64,000 nucleotides of DNA from Lotus japonicus. Lineage: Eukaryota > Streptophyta > Magnoliopsida > Fabales > Fabaceae. The stretch spans positions 37,639,158-37,703,157 of the forward strand of contig NC_080042.1 in the NCBI RefSeq assembly GCF_012489685.1, given 5' to 3'. The number at the start of each line of letters is the position of its first letter. Position 1 is the first letter of the stretch. Under the pieces are notes generated by a model. That model worked only from the letters and a program-made list of their open reading frames with translations. It searched no databases and was not told the origin of the DNA. A program made the position numbers and the translations under genes. Of this stretch, positions 9,554-21,729 are shown one piece after another.

Positions 9554-10761
9554 TGTAAGATCAAGTTTTGATCTAGTAGTACAACTCTATGTTTTGATGA
9601 TTACAAGTTAACCTTTTGATATGAACAATTGTGGTACTCTAACGTGTTTTTCTGAGTGTGCTATTTACAGACTCTGACCTCAACTCAATCTCACACAAAT
9701 CAGAAGCACTGTGTATAAAGAGCGACCCAAGCAACGCTTTCGCATTCACCATGTTCAGTATGAACAGTGGAAAAGCTTCAGAAGTTCTGAAGTTATACAA
9801 ACTCTGATGTGGACTCAGTCACTAGAAGTTCTGAAGATCCAGAAAGTCTGATAACCAAGAAACACTGAAGGCTCAGATATTCTGATGGTGTAGAAGACTC
9901 TGAAGATCCAGAAGCTGATTAGTGAAATTCTGATGTCCAGAAGCAAGATACTCTGAAGACCATGTACTTCCCTCTGAGTTCAGAATCAGAAGAAACAATG
10001 GTCAGAGGATCTGGACTTTCCCTCTGACTCTGATCAACCGGCTTCACAAGTTCCAACATGAAGCTTTCTCCTGATCAGAAGTCTCCTAGGTTTAAAGGTC
10101 AAGTCGCTATCCAAGTACAAAAGCAACTGTACCTTCCTGACGACCTACCTAACAGTCTCAGACACAGCAGAAGCTGGATTTTCCAGAACTGCCCTCCAAC
10201 GGTAGCATTTCCCATGCAACGCTCAACCCTAATCCTTGGAGTATATAAAGAGGCTGAAGACTGAAAGAAGCGGCTAGAAGCATTCACATACGCGCAAGAC
10301 AAATTCAAATTCTTCTAAGCTTTCTTTCATCTGAAATTCATTGAGTTTACTATTAGCTTTTTAGAAGCAAATCTCTTGTAAACAATTCTTTGATAAACAG
10401 TTTGTTTAGTTCCTTTAGGAGATCAAGGTTGATCGGATCCTAGAGAAGACTAAGAGAGTGAATCTTAGTGTGAGCTAAGTCAGTGTAATTGTTAGTCACT
10501 TGTAGGTTTCAAGTGCAGTTGTAACTCTTACCTGATTAGTGGATTGCCTTCATTCTAAGAAGGAAGAAATCACCTTAACGGGTGGACTGGAGTAGCTTGA
10601 GTGATTTATCAAGTGAACCAGGATAAAATCCTTGTGTGTTTTTCTATCTCTTATCTTTAGCACTTAAGTTCTCGAAAGATTTGTCAAAATCTTTAAGGTG
10701 GAAGCTTTATCTTGAAAACGTTATTCAAACCCCCCCCTTTCTACCGTTTTTCATACCTTCA
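9554..10761 (+). repeat. 3' LTR of Sirevirus-1 (1208 bp)
   Basis: It starts TGTAAGATCAAG after the polypurine tract and ends ATACCTTCA. It matches the LTRs at 49888-51099 (minus) and 57776-58992. A TATA box (TATATAAA, 10242-10249) marks the U3/R boundary region. A C-run followed by TTTCTA lies close to the end. No long ORF. Confidence 0.93.
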
Positions 10762-13700
10762 TATTCCTCCATTGAATGTGATGCAAGTTCGTAGAGCTCA
10801 ACTAAATGTCGGTGTTTAAGGTTAAGGATTAAGGTTTTAGGGCATAGGGTTTAGGTTTTAGAGTAGGAAAAAAGTATAAAGAGGTCAACATGCTTATGAG
10901 AGGACATAAATTTAAAATCGTGTTATTAACCTATTGTATGTGATATGAGTTCGTAGAGCTCAACTAAAACTTACTACAAATGGAGAATTGTAAAGAAATA
11001 AGTAGAGTAGGAACAAAGGAGAAAGAGGCCGAAATATTGCTTGAGTGGAGAAATTCGTCCCTAATGACCAAAAGAGACTTGTTGTACAACAATAAGTTTA
11101 AGCTCATGATATTCTTCCATCGAATGTCATACAAGTTCGTAGAGCTCAACTAAATGTCGGTGTTTAAGGTTAAGGGTTAAGGGTTTAGGGATTAGGGTTT
11201 AGGTTTTAGAGTAGGAAAAAAGTATAAAGAGGTCAACATGCTTATGAGAGGACATAAATCTAAAATCAGTTTATTAACCTATTGTATGTGATATGAGTTC
11301 GTAGAGCTAAACTAAAACTTACTACAAATGGAGAATTGTAACGAAATAAGTATTGTGGGAACAAAGGAGAAAGAGGCCAAAATATTGCTTTTGAGTGGAG
11401 AAATTCGTCCCTAATGACAAAAAGTGTCTTGTTGTACCACAATAAGTTTAAGCTCATGATATTCCTCCATTGAATGTGATGCAAGTTCATAGAGCTCAAC
11501 TAAATGTCAGTGTTTAAGGTTAAGGGTTAAGGATTTAGGGCTTAGGGTTTAGGTTTTAGAGTAGCACAAAAGTATAAAGAGGCCAACATGCTTATGGAGG
11601 ACAAAAATTTAAAATCATGTTATTAATCTATTGTATGTGATATGAGATCGTAGAGCTCAACTAAAACTTACTACAAATGGAGAATTGTAACGAGATAAGT
11701 AGTGTAGGAACAAAGGAGAAAGAGGCCAAAATATTGCTTGAGTGGAGAAATTCCTCCCTAATGACCAAAAGAGTCTTGTTGTACCACAATAAGTTTAAGC
11801 TCTTGATATTCCTCCATTGAATGTGATGCAAGTTCGTAGAGCTCAACTAAATGTCGGTGTTTAAGGTTAAGGGTTAAGGTTTTAGGGCATAGGGTTTAGG
11901 TTTTAGAGTAGGAAAAAAGTATAAAGAGGTTAACATGCTTATGAGAGGACATAAATTTAAAATCGTGTTATTAACCTATTGTATGTGATATGAGTTCATA
12001 GAGCTCAACCAAAACTTACTACAAATAGAGAATTGTAACGAAATAAGTAGAGTAGGAACAAAGGAGAAAGAGGCCAAAATATTGCTTGAGTGGAGAAATT
12101 CGTCCCTAATGACCAAAAGAGACTTGTTGTACAACAATAAGTTTAAGCTCATGATATTCCTCCATTGACTGTGATGCAAGTTCGTAGAGCTCAACTAAAT
12201 GTCGGTGTTTAAGGCTAAGGGTTAAGGTTTTAGGGCTTTGGGTTTAGGTTTTTGAGTAGGAAAAAAGTATAAAGAGGTCAACATGCTTATGAGAGGACAT
12301 AAATTTAAAATCGTGTTATTAACCTATTGTATGTGATATGAGTTCGTAGAGTTCAACTAAAACTAAGTACAAATAGAGAATTGTAACGAAATAAGTAGAG
12401 TAGGAATAAAGGAGAAAGAGGCCAAAATATTGCTTGAGTGGAGAAATTCGTCCCTAATGACCAAAAGAGACTTGTTGTACCACAAAAAGTTTAAGCTCAT
12501 GATATTCCTCCATTGAATGTGATGCAAGTTCGTAGAGCTCTACTAAATGTCGGTGTTTAAGGTTAAGGGTTAAGGTTTTAGGGCTTAGGGTTTAGGTTTT
12601 AGAGTAGGAAAAAAGTAAAAAGAGGTCAACATGCTTATGAGAGGACATAAATCTAAAATCGTGTTATTAACCTATTGTATGTGATATGAGTTCGTAGAGC
12701 TAAACTAAAACTTACTACAAATGGAGAATTGTAACAAAATAAGTATTGTGGGAACAAAGGAGAAAGAGGCCAAAATATTGCTTTTGAGTGGAGCAATTCG
12801 TCCCTAATGACAAAAAGTGTCTTGTTGTACCACAATAAGTTTAAGCTCATGATATTCCTCCATTGAATGTGATGCTAGTTCGTAGAGCTCAACTAAATGT
12901 CAGTGTTTAAGGTTAAGGGTTAAGGTTTTAGGGCTTAGGGTTTAGGTTTTAGAGTAGCACAAAAGTATAAAGAGGCAAACATGCTTATGGAGGACATAAA
13001 TTTAAAATCATGTTATTAATCTATTGTATGTGATATGAGATCGTAGAGCTCAACTAAAACTTACTACAAATGGAGAATTGTAACGAGATAAGTAGTGTAG
13101 GAACAAAGGAGAAAGAGGCCAAAATATTGCTTGAGTGGAGAAATTCGTCCCTAATGACCAAAAGAGTCTTGTTGTACCACAATAAGTTTAAGCTCATGAT
13201 ATTCCTCCATTGAATGTGATGCAAGTTCGTAGAGCTCAACTAAATGTCAGTGTTTAAGGTTAAGGGTTAAGGTTTTAGGGCTTAGGGTTTAGGTTTTAGA
13301 GTAGTACAAAAGTATAAAGAGGCCAACATGCTTATGGAGGACAAAAATTTAAAATCATGTTATTAATCTATTGTATGTGATATGAGATCGTAGAGATCAA
13401 CTAAAACTTACTACAAATGGAGAATTGTAACGAGATAAGTAGTGTAGGAACAAAGGAGAAAGAGGCCAAAATATTGCTTGAGTGGAGAAATTCGTCCCTA
13501 ATGACCAAAAGAGTCTTGTTGTACCACAATAAGTTTAAGCTCATGATATTCCTCCATTGAATGTGATGCAAGTTCGTAGAGCTCAACTAAATGTCGGTGT
13601 TGAAGGTTAAGGGTTAAGGTTTTAGGGCATAGGGTTTAGGTTTTAGAGTAGGAAAAAAGTATAAAGAGGTCAACATGCTTATGAGAGGACATAAATTTAA

Positions 13701-16700
13701 AATCGTGTTATTAACCTATTGTATGTGATATGAGTTCGTAGAGCTCCACTAAAACTTACTACAAATGGAGAATTGTAAAGAAATAAGTAGAGTAGGAACA
13801 AAGGAGAAAGAGGCCGAAATATTGCTTGAGTGGAGAAATTCGTCCCTAATGACCAAAAGAGACTTGTTGTACAACAATAAGTTTAAGCTCATGATATTCT
13901 TCCATCGAATGTCATACAAGTTCGTAGAGCTCAACTAAATGTCGGTGTTTAAGGTTAAGGGTTAAGGGTTTAGGGATTAGTGTTTAGGTTTTAGAGTAGG
14001 AAAAAAGTATAAAGAGGTCAACATGCTTATGAGAGGACATAAATCTAAAATCAGTTTATTAACCTATTGTATGTGATATGAGTTCGTAGAGCTAAACTAA
14101 AACTTACTACAAATGGAGAATTGTAACGAAATAAGTATTGTGGGAACAAAGGAGAAAGAGGCCAAAATATTGCTTTTGAGTGGAGAAATTCGTCCCTAAT
14201 GACAAAAAGTGTCTTGTTGTACCACAATAAGTTTAAGCTCATGATATTCCTCCATTGAATGTGATGCAAGTTCGTAGAGCTCAACTAAATGTCAGTGTTT
14301 AAGGTTAAGGGTTAAGGATTTAGGGCTTCGGGTTTAGGTTTTAGAGTAGCACAAAAGTATAAAGAGGCCAACATGCTTATGGAGGACAAAAATTTAAAAT
14401 CATGTTATTAATCTATTGTATGTGATATGAGATCGTAGAGCTCAACTAAAACTTACTACAAATGGAGAATTGTAACGAGATAAGTAGTGTAGGAACAAAG
14501 GAGAAAGAGGCCAAAATATTGCTTGAGTGGAGAAATTCCTCCCTAATGACCAAAAGAGTCTTGTTGTACCACAATAAGTTTAAGCTCTTGATATTCCTCC
14601 ATTGAATGTGATGCAAGTTCGTAGAGCTCAACTAAATGTCGGTGTTTAAGGTTAAGGGTTAAGGTTTTAGGGCATAGGGTTTAGGTTTTAGAGTAGGAAA
14701 AAAGTATAAAGAGGTTAACATGCTTATGAGAGGACATAAATTTAAAATCGTGTTATTAACCTATTGTATGTGATATGAGTTCATAGAGCTCAACCAAAAC
14801 TTACTACAAATAGAGAATTGTAACGAAATAAGTAGAGTAGGAACAAAGGAGAAAGAGGCCAAAATATTGCTTGAGTGGAGAAATTCGTCCCTAATGACCA
14901 AAAGAGACTTGTTGTACAACAATAAGTTTAAGCTCATGATATTCCTCCATTGACTGTGATGCAAGTTCGTAGAGCTCAACTAAATGTCGGTGTTTAAGGC
15001 TAAGGGTTAAGGTTTTAGGGCTTTGGGTTTAGGTTTTTGAGTAGGAAAAAAGTATAAAGAGGTCAACATGCTTATGAGAGGACATAAATTTAAAATCGTG
15101 TTATTAACCTATTGTATGTGATATGAGTTCGTAGAGTTCAACTAAAACTAAGTACAAATAGAGAATTGTAACGAAATAAGTAGAGTAGGAATAAAGGAGA
15201 AAGAGGCCAAAATATTGCTTGAGTGGAGAAATTCGTCCCTAATGACCAAAAGAGACTTGTTGTACCACAAAAAGTTTAAGCTCATGATATTCCTCCATTG
15301 AATGTGATGCAAGTTCGTAGAGCTCTACTAAATGTCGGTGTTTAAGGTTAAGGGTTAAGGTTTTAGGGCTTAGGGTTTAGGTTTTAGAGTAGGAAAAAAG
15401 TAAAAAGAGGTCAACATGCTTATGAGAGGACATAAATCTAAAATCGTGTTATTAACCTATTGTATGTGATATGAGTTCGTAGAGCTAAACTAAAACTTAC
15501 TACAAATGGAGAATTGTAACAAAATAAGTATTGTGGGAACAAAGGAGAAAGAGGCCAAAATATTGCTTTTGAGTGGAGAAATTCGTCCCTAATGACAAAA
15601 AGTGTCTTGTTGTACCACAATAAGTTTAAGCTCATGATATTCCTCCATTGAATGTGATGCTAGTTCGTAGAGCTCAACTAAATGTCAGTGTTTAAGGTTA
15701 AGGGTTAAGGTTTTAGGGCTTAGGGTTTAGGTTTTAAAGTAGGAAAAAAGTATAAAGAGGTCAACATGCTTAAGAGAGGACATAAATCTAAAATCGTGTT
15801 ATTAACCTATTGTATGTGATATGAGTTCGTAGAGCTCAACTAAAACTTACTACAAATGGAGAATTGTAAAGAATTAAGTAGAGTAGGAACAAAGGAGAAA
15901 GAGGCCGAAATATTGCTTGAGTGGAGAAATTCGTCCCTAATGACAAAAAGAGTCTTGTTGTACCACAATAAGTGTAAGCTCATGATATTCCTCCATTGAA
16001 TGTGATGCAAGTTCGTAGAGCTCAACTAAATGTCGGTGTTTAAGGTTAAGGGTTAAGGTTTTATGGCTTAGGGTTTAGGTTTTAGAGTAGGAAAAAAGTA
16101 CAAAGAGGTCAACATGCTTATGAGAGGACATAAATTTAAAATCGTGTTATTAACCTATTGTATGTGATATGAGTTCGTAGAGCTCAACTAAAACTTACTA
16201 CAAATAGAGAATTGTAACGAAATAAGTAGAGTAGGAACAAAGGAGAAAGAGGCCAAAATATTGCTTTTGAGTGGAGAAATTCGTCCCTAATGACCAAAAG
16301 TGTCTTGATGCAGCACAATAAGTTTAAGCTCATGATATTCCTCCATCGAATGTGATGCAAGTTCGTAGAGCTCAACTAAATGTCGGTGTTTAAGGTTAAG
16401 GGTTAAGGTTTTAGGGCTTAGGGTTTAGGTTTTAGAGTAGGAAAAAAGTATAAAGAGGTCAACATGCTTATGAGAGGATATAAACTTAAAATCGTGTCAT
16501 TCACCTATTGTATGTGATATGAGTTCGTAGAGCTCAACTAAAACTTACTACAAATGGAGAATTGTAACGAAATAAGTAGAGTAGGAACAAAGGAGAAAGA
16601 GGCCAAAATATTACTTGAGTGGATAAATTCGTCCCTAATGACCAAAAGCGCCTTGTTGTACCACAATAAGTTTAACCTCATGATATTCCTCTATTGAATG

Positions 16701-19700
16701 TGATGCAAGTTCGTAGAGCTCAACTAAATATCAGTGTTTAATGTTAAGGGTTACGGGTTTAGAAATTAGGGTTTAGGTTTTAGAGTAGGACAAAAGTATA
16801 AAGAGGTCAACAAGCTTATGAGAGGACATAAATTTAAAATCGTGTTATTAATCTATTGTATGTGATATGAGTTCGTAGAGCTAAACTAAAACTTACTACA
16901 AATGGAGAATTGTAACAAAATAAGTAGAGTAGGAACATAGGAGAAAGAGGCCAAAATATTGCTTTTGAGTGGAGAAATTGGTCCCTAATGACCAAAAGTG
17001 TCTTGTTGCACGAAAATAAGTTTAAACTCATGATATTCCTCCATCGAATGTGATACAAGTTCGTAGAGCTCAACTAAATATCGGTGTTTAATGTTAAGGG
17101 TTACGGGTTTAGACCTTAGGGTTTTAGAGTAGGACAAAAGTATAAAGAGGTCAACAAGCTTATGAGAGGACATAAATTTAAAATCGTGTTATTAATCTAT
17201 TGTATGTTATATGAGTTCATAGAGCTAAACTAAAACTTACTACAAATGGAGAATTGTAACAAAATAAGTAGAGTAGGAACATAGGAGAAAGATGCCAAAA
17301 TATTGCTTTTGAGTGGAGAAATTCGTCCCTAATGACCAAAAGTGTCTTGTTGCACGACAATAAGTTTAAGCTCATGATATTCCTCCATTGAATGTGATGC
17401 AAGTTCGTAGAGCTCAACTAAATGTCGGTGTTTAAGGTTAAGGGTTAAGGGTTTTGGGATTAGGGTTTAGGTTTTAGAGTAGGACAAAAGTATAAAGAGG
17501 TCAACAATGTTATGAGAGGACATAAGTTTAAAATCGTGTTATTAATCTATTGTATGTTATATGAGTTCATAGAGCTAAACTAAAACTTATTACAAATGGA
17601 GAATTGTAACGAAATAAGTAGAGTAGGAACAAAGGAGAAAGAGGCCAAAATATTGCTTTTGAGTGGAGAAATTCGTCCCCAATGACCAAAAGTGTCTTGA
17701 TGCACCACAATAAGTTTAAGCTCATGAAATTTTTTCCATCGAATGTGATGCAAGTTCGTAGAGCTCAACTAAATGTCGGTGTTTAAGGTTAAGGGTTAAG
17801 AGTTTAGGGCTTAGGGTTTAGGTTTTAGAGTAGGAAAGAAGTATAAAGAGGTCAACAAGCTTATGAGAGGACATAAATTTAAAATCGTGTTATTAATCTA
17901 TTGTATGTGATATGAGTTCATTGAGCTAAACTAAACTTACAACAAATGGGGAATTATAACGAAATAAGTAGAGTAGGAACAAAGGAGAAAGAGGTCAAAA
18001 TATTGCTTTTGAGTGGAGAAATTCGTCCCTTATGACCAAAAGTGTCTTGTTGCACCACAATAAGTTTAAGCTCATGATATTTCTCCATAGAATGTGATGC
18101 AAGTTAGTAGAGCTCAACTAAATGTTGGTGTTTAAGGTTAAGGGTTAAGGTTTTAGGGCTTAGGGTTTAGGTTTTAGAGTAGGAAAAAAGTATAAAGAGG
18201 TCAACATGCTTATGAGAGGATATAAACTTAAAATCGTTTCATTAATCTATTGTATGTGATATGAGTTCGTAGAGCTCAACTAAAACTTACTACAAATGGA
18301 GAATTGTAACGAAATAAGTAGAGTAGGAACAAAGGAGAAAGAGGCCAAAATATTGCTTGAGTGGAGAAATTCGTCCCTAACGACCAAAAGAGTCTTGTAG
18401 TGCCACAATAAGTTTAAGCTCATGATATTCCTCCATTGAATGTGATGCAAGTTCGTAGAGCTCAACTAAATGTCGGTGTTTAAGGTTAAGGGTTTAGGGT
18501 TTAGGCCTTAGGGTTTAGGTTTTAAAGTAGGACAAAAGTATAAAGAGGCCAACATGCTTATGGAGGACATAAATTTAAAATCGTGTTATTAATCTATTGT
18601 ATGTGATATGTGATTGTAGAGCTCAACTAAAACTTACTACAAATGGAGAATTGTAACGAAATAAGTAGAGTAGGAACTAAGGAGAAAGAGGCCAAAATAT
18701 TGCCAGAGTGGATAAATTCGTCCCTAATGACCAAAAGCGCCTTGTTGTACCACAATAAGTTTAACCTCATGATATTCCTCTATTGAATGTGATGCAAGTT
18801 CGTAGAGCTCAACTAAATATCAGTGTTTAATGTTAAGGGTTACGGGTTTAGAAATTAGGGTTTAGGTTTTAGAGTAGGACAAAAGTATAAAGAGGTCAAC
18901 AAGCTTATGAGAGGACATAAATTTAAAATCGTGTTATTAATCTATTGTATGTGATATGAGTTCGTAGAGCTAAACTAAAACTTACTACAAATGGAGAATT
19001 GTAACAAAATAAGTAGAGTAGGAACATAGGAGAAAGAGGCCAAAATATTGCTTTTGAGTGGAGAAATTGGTCCCTAATGACCAAAAGTGTCTTGTTGCAC
19101 GAAAATAAGTTTAAGCTCATGATATTCCTCCATCGAATGTGATACAAGTTCGTGGAGCTCAACTAAATGTCGGTGTTTAAGGTTAAGTGTTAAGGGTTTT
19201 GGGATTAGGGTTTAGGTTTTAGAGTAGGACAAAAGTATAAAGAGTTCAACAATGTTATGAGAGGACATAAGTTTAAAATCGTGTTATTAATCTATTGTAT
19301 GTTATATGAGTTCATAGAGCTAAACTAAAACTTATTACAAATGGAGAATTGTAACGAAATAAGTAGAGTAGGAACAAAGGAGAAAGAGGCCAAAATATTG
19401 CTTTTGAGTGGAGAAATTCGTCCCTAATGACCAAAAGTGTCTTGATGCACCACAATAAGTTTAAGCTCATGATATTCCTCCATCGAATGTGATGCAAGTT
19501 CGTAGAGCTCAACTAAATGTCGGTGTTTAAGGTTAAGGGTTAAGTGCTTAGGGCTTAGGGTTTAGGTTTTAGAGTAGGATAGAAGTATAAAGAGGTCGAC
19601 AAGGTTATGAGAGGACATAAATCTAAAATCGTGTTATTAATCTATTATATGTGATATGAGTTCGTAGAGCTAAACTAAAACTTACTACAAATGGAGAATT

Positions 19701-20032
19701 GTAACGAAATAAGTAGAGTAGGAACAAAGGAGAAAGAGGCCAAAATATTGCTTTTGAGTGGAGAAATTCGTCCCTAATGACCAAAAGTGTCTTGTTGCAC
19801 CACAATAAGTTTAAGCTCATGATATTTCTCCATCGAATGTGATACAAGTTCGTAGAGCTCAACTAAATGTAGGTGTTTACGGTTAAGGGTTAAGGGTTTA
19901 GGGCTTAGGGTTTAGGTTTTAGAGTAGGACAAAAGTATAAAGAGGTCAACAAGCTTATGAGAGGACATAAATTTAAAATCGTGTTTTTAATCTATTGTAT
20001 GTGATATGAGTTCGTAGAGCTCAACTAAAACT
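10762..20032. repeat. Satellite array, ~27 copies of a ~348-bp unit
   Basis: Unit starts recur every 346-352 bp, about 27 times. Each unit holds a block of degenerate plant telomere repeat (runs like GGTTAAGGGTTAAGG and TTAGGGTTTAGG). It also holds two copies of a ~35-bp box containing TTCGTAGAGCTCAACTAAA about 162 and 188 bp apart, so the unit looks like an old dimer of ~175 bp. Variants differ by point changes and small indels, such as a TTT in or out of GCTTTTGAGTGG. The left end was cut by Sirevirus-1; the right end breaks at 20032 into an LTR fragment. Reverse-strand ORFs of 61-79 codons recur by periodicity and are not taken as genes. Confidence 0.95.
13547..15735. repeat. ~2.2-kb block duplicated within the satellite
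   Basis: This block repeats 10762 to ~12950 at a constant offset of 2785 bp (eight units), carrying the same private variants: GGGCATAGGG, ATTGTAAAGAAATAAG, GGCCGAAATATT, TTCTTCCATCGAATGTCATAC. Identity drops at about 12950/15735. A second multi-unit copy relates ~16620-17060 to ~18710-19150 at an offset of 2089 bp (six units). The array thus has higher-order, recently amplified blocks. Confidence 0.85.
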
Positions 20033-20092
20033 GACATTGACCTAGTCGTCCTGGATTCTGATTCAGACGATGATCATGCCAGTATGCAGTTG
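20033..20092 (+). mobile_element. Old Tekay/Del-type LTR fragment, left part
   Basis: Sixty bases between the satellite and the CRM element continue directly, after the element and its TSD, at 27133. Together they resemble the 3' half of the 28925-41272 element's LTR, including an acidic Asp-Ser-Asp coding tail. The 5' part of this LTR is missing at the satellite junction. Confidence 0.75.
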
Positions 20093-21116
20093 TGATGAGG
20101 ACAAGGACAAGGACAAGGGTCATGGAGCACTAAAAGGACTTGGAGGACCAATGACAAGGGCTAGAGCTAAAAAGGCCAAAGAGACTCTTCAGCAAGTAGT
20201 GGCAACCATTCTTGAAGACAAAGTGGTAGAAGAGATGGAACCAAAAATCATGATGATCATTCAGGCCCAAGAAGAAGAGCCAGCCCACGCATAGGGGCTG
20301 CCATGTGATGTTCTGTTTTATTTTATTTCAATAAAAATGCAAAGGACCAATTGAATAAGTTGGATCCAAATGCATTATGTTGCTGAATTTTATTTTAGTG
20401 TGTTTAATCCACTTCAAGTGGTGTGTGTTTGCATGTGGCGCATGAAGGGCTTAAAGGAGGGATCCATTCCTTTCTTAAAACTCTTTGAATGTGTTTGAAT
20501 TTCAATAAGTTCTGATTGGAGGAGTTACATCAGCAAAGTCAAAGGATTGAAGAGCTTTCAAAGCCAAGAATGGAGTTACAAAGAAAGGGAAATTAAGTTC
20601 ATAAAGAGCATTGAATGCTATATTCCCTGGTCAGAATAACAATCAAGAAAGGGAGTTACATGAAGCAATCAGCCACTAAAAACACGTTCAGGGCTGAAGC
20701 ATATCACTATCTTCCTCTTTTAATTTGTAACTCCTAGCCTAGGATTCTTCTAGAGAAATTACACCTCATCATTTTTTTGTAACTAGGCTGAATTTCCTTC
20801 TTCTTTATAAGGACCACTCCTTCAATGTAATAGACAGATTATGAATGAATTAGTATTTTCTTTTCTGAGTGATTCAGATTTGTGAGAGTGATTCTCATAG
20901 TTCTTGAGTGATTCAAGAATTAGGCTTATCAAGGGTTTGTCACCACCTTTGTGTGAAGTCTTCATCTTCCATTTCACTAAAACTTCCCCTCTTTTCTGTC
21001 CATTTCCCTTCCATCACGAAATTCTTCTTCTTCTTTCTCACATTTCAGAGTTCTCATCATCCAAGATCAATCCTAGACGATCCATTGCAGCCCTTGCATC
21101 AACTTGGGGCGTATCA
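20093..21116 (+). repeat. 5' LTR of the CRM-like element
   Basis: It starts TGATGAGG and ends GGCGTATCA. Its first 202 bases carry the same codons that end the gag-pol ORF at the 3' end, so an isolated ORF piece (to TAG at 20294) appears here without its own start. A TATA-like TTTATAAGG lies near 20807. Confidence 0.95.
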
Positions 21117-21118
21117 TT

Positions 21119-21136
21119 TGGTAATCAGAGCTCCGG
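21119..21136 (+). promoter_or_regulatory. PBS of the CRM-like element
   Basis: TGGTAATCAGAGCTCCGG lies 2 bases after the 5' LTR. It is the tRNA-iMet type site, but with one extra A compared with TGGTATCAGAGC used by the other elements here. Confidence 0.8.
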
Positions 21137-21729
21137 TTCTAGGATTTTGGTTTCTTTTCTTATCTGGAATTCTGGTTAGCAACTCTTTGTCATTTCTTGT
21201 TACCTTGATTTTAGTTTTTGTTTCTTTTGGCTGAACCATTGCAAAAGTTAAGCCTTGTTAATTGTTCAAAATCAAAAACAAATTACAAAACGAAAATTCG
21301 AAAAAAAAAAAAAAACGAAAATTCAAAAAAAAAAAAAATGGCTGAATGGTTCTTGTTTAATTAGCCAAATTCAATTGTTCAAGGTAATTTTGTTGCTAGC
21401 ATTCCAATTTATTTTCTTCTTTCTGTTTGTTCTTGAATTCTTCTTTAGTCTCTAAATATTTGGAGTCCTTTCCATTTCTGTGGTGATTTGTCTTGTCTTC
21501 TTTTGTTTCATATTCTAAAGTCTATTCTAATCTGTGTGACTCTACACAAATTTGGTGGCATAATTCTTTGTGTGTCTTAACTTTGATTTACTCAAGAGAT
21601 TGTGAGAATTTTTGAGTGGAAAAAGGCAAGAGTGCACATCATAGAAAAGCCAATTTGAGGGAAACACGAGAGAAGTGAGGTAAACACTAACATTTGTTTG
21701 TTCTACTTGAATCTTTTCATTTGTCAAAG

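Larger units (their letters stand above)
1..10761 (+). mobile_element. Sirevirus-1 (Ty1/copia, SIRE/Maximus-like), 5' end off window
   Basis: The gene order is gag, protease, integrase, RT, RNase H, then an envelope-like ORF, polypurine tracts and a 3' LTR ending in CA. Integrase before RT places it in Ty1/copia. The added envelope-like ORF and long 3' spacer are known for Sireviruses. Alignment with Sirevirus-4 puts base 1 about 1.94 kb inside the element, so the 5' LTR, PBS and gag N-terminus lie to the left. The 3' LTR abuts satellite in mid-unit, so the element inserted into the array. The copy is dead: pol has a nonsense codon and a MITE, and the envelope-like ORF has a nonsense codon. 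Confidence 0.95.

Noticed and set aside
10964..19862. Recurring 61-79-codon minus-strand ORFs in the array
   Set aside because: They repeat with the satellite period and differ by frame-breaking indels between units, so they reflect the repeat and not a gene family.
10762..20032. CRISPR-like array
   Set aside because: Units are ~348 bp, contiguous and without unique spacers; the setting is eukaryotic.
20070..20294. 74-codon plus ORF at the left of the CRM-like element
   Set aside because: It is the LTR-encoded tail of Gag-Pol repeated in the 5' LTR; its first codons lie in flanking LTR debris.
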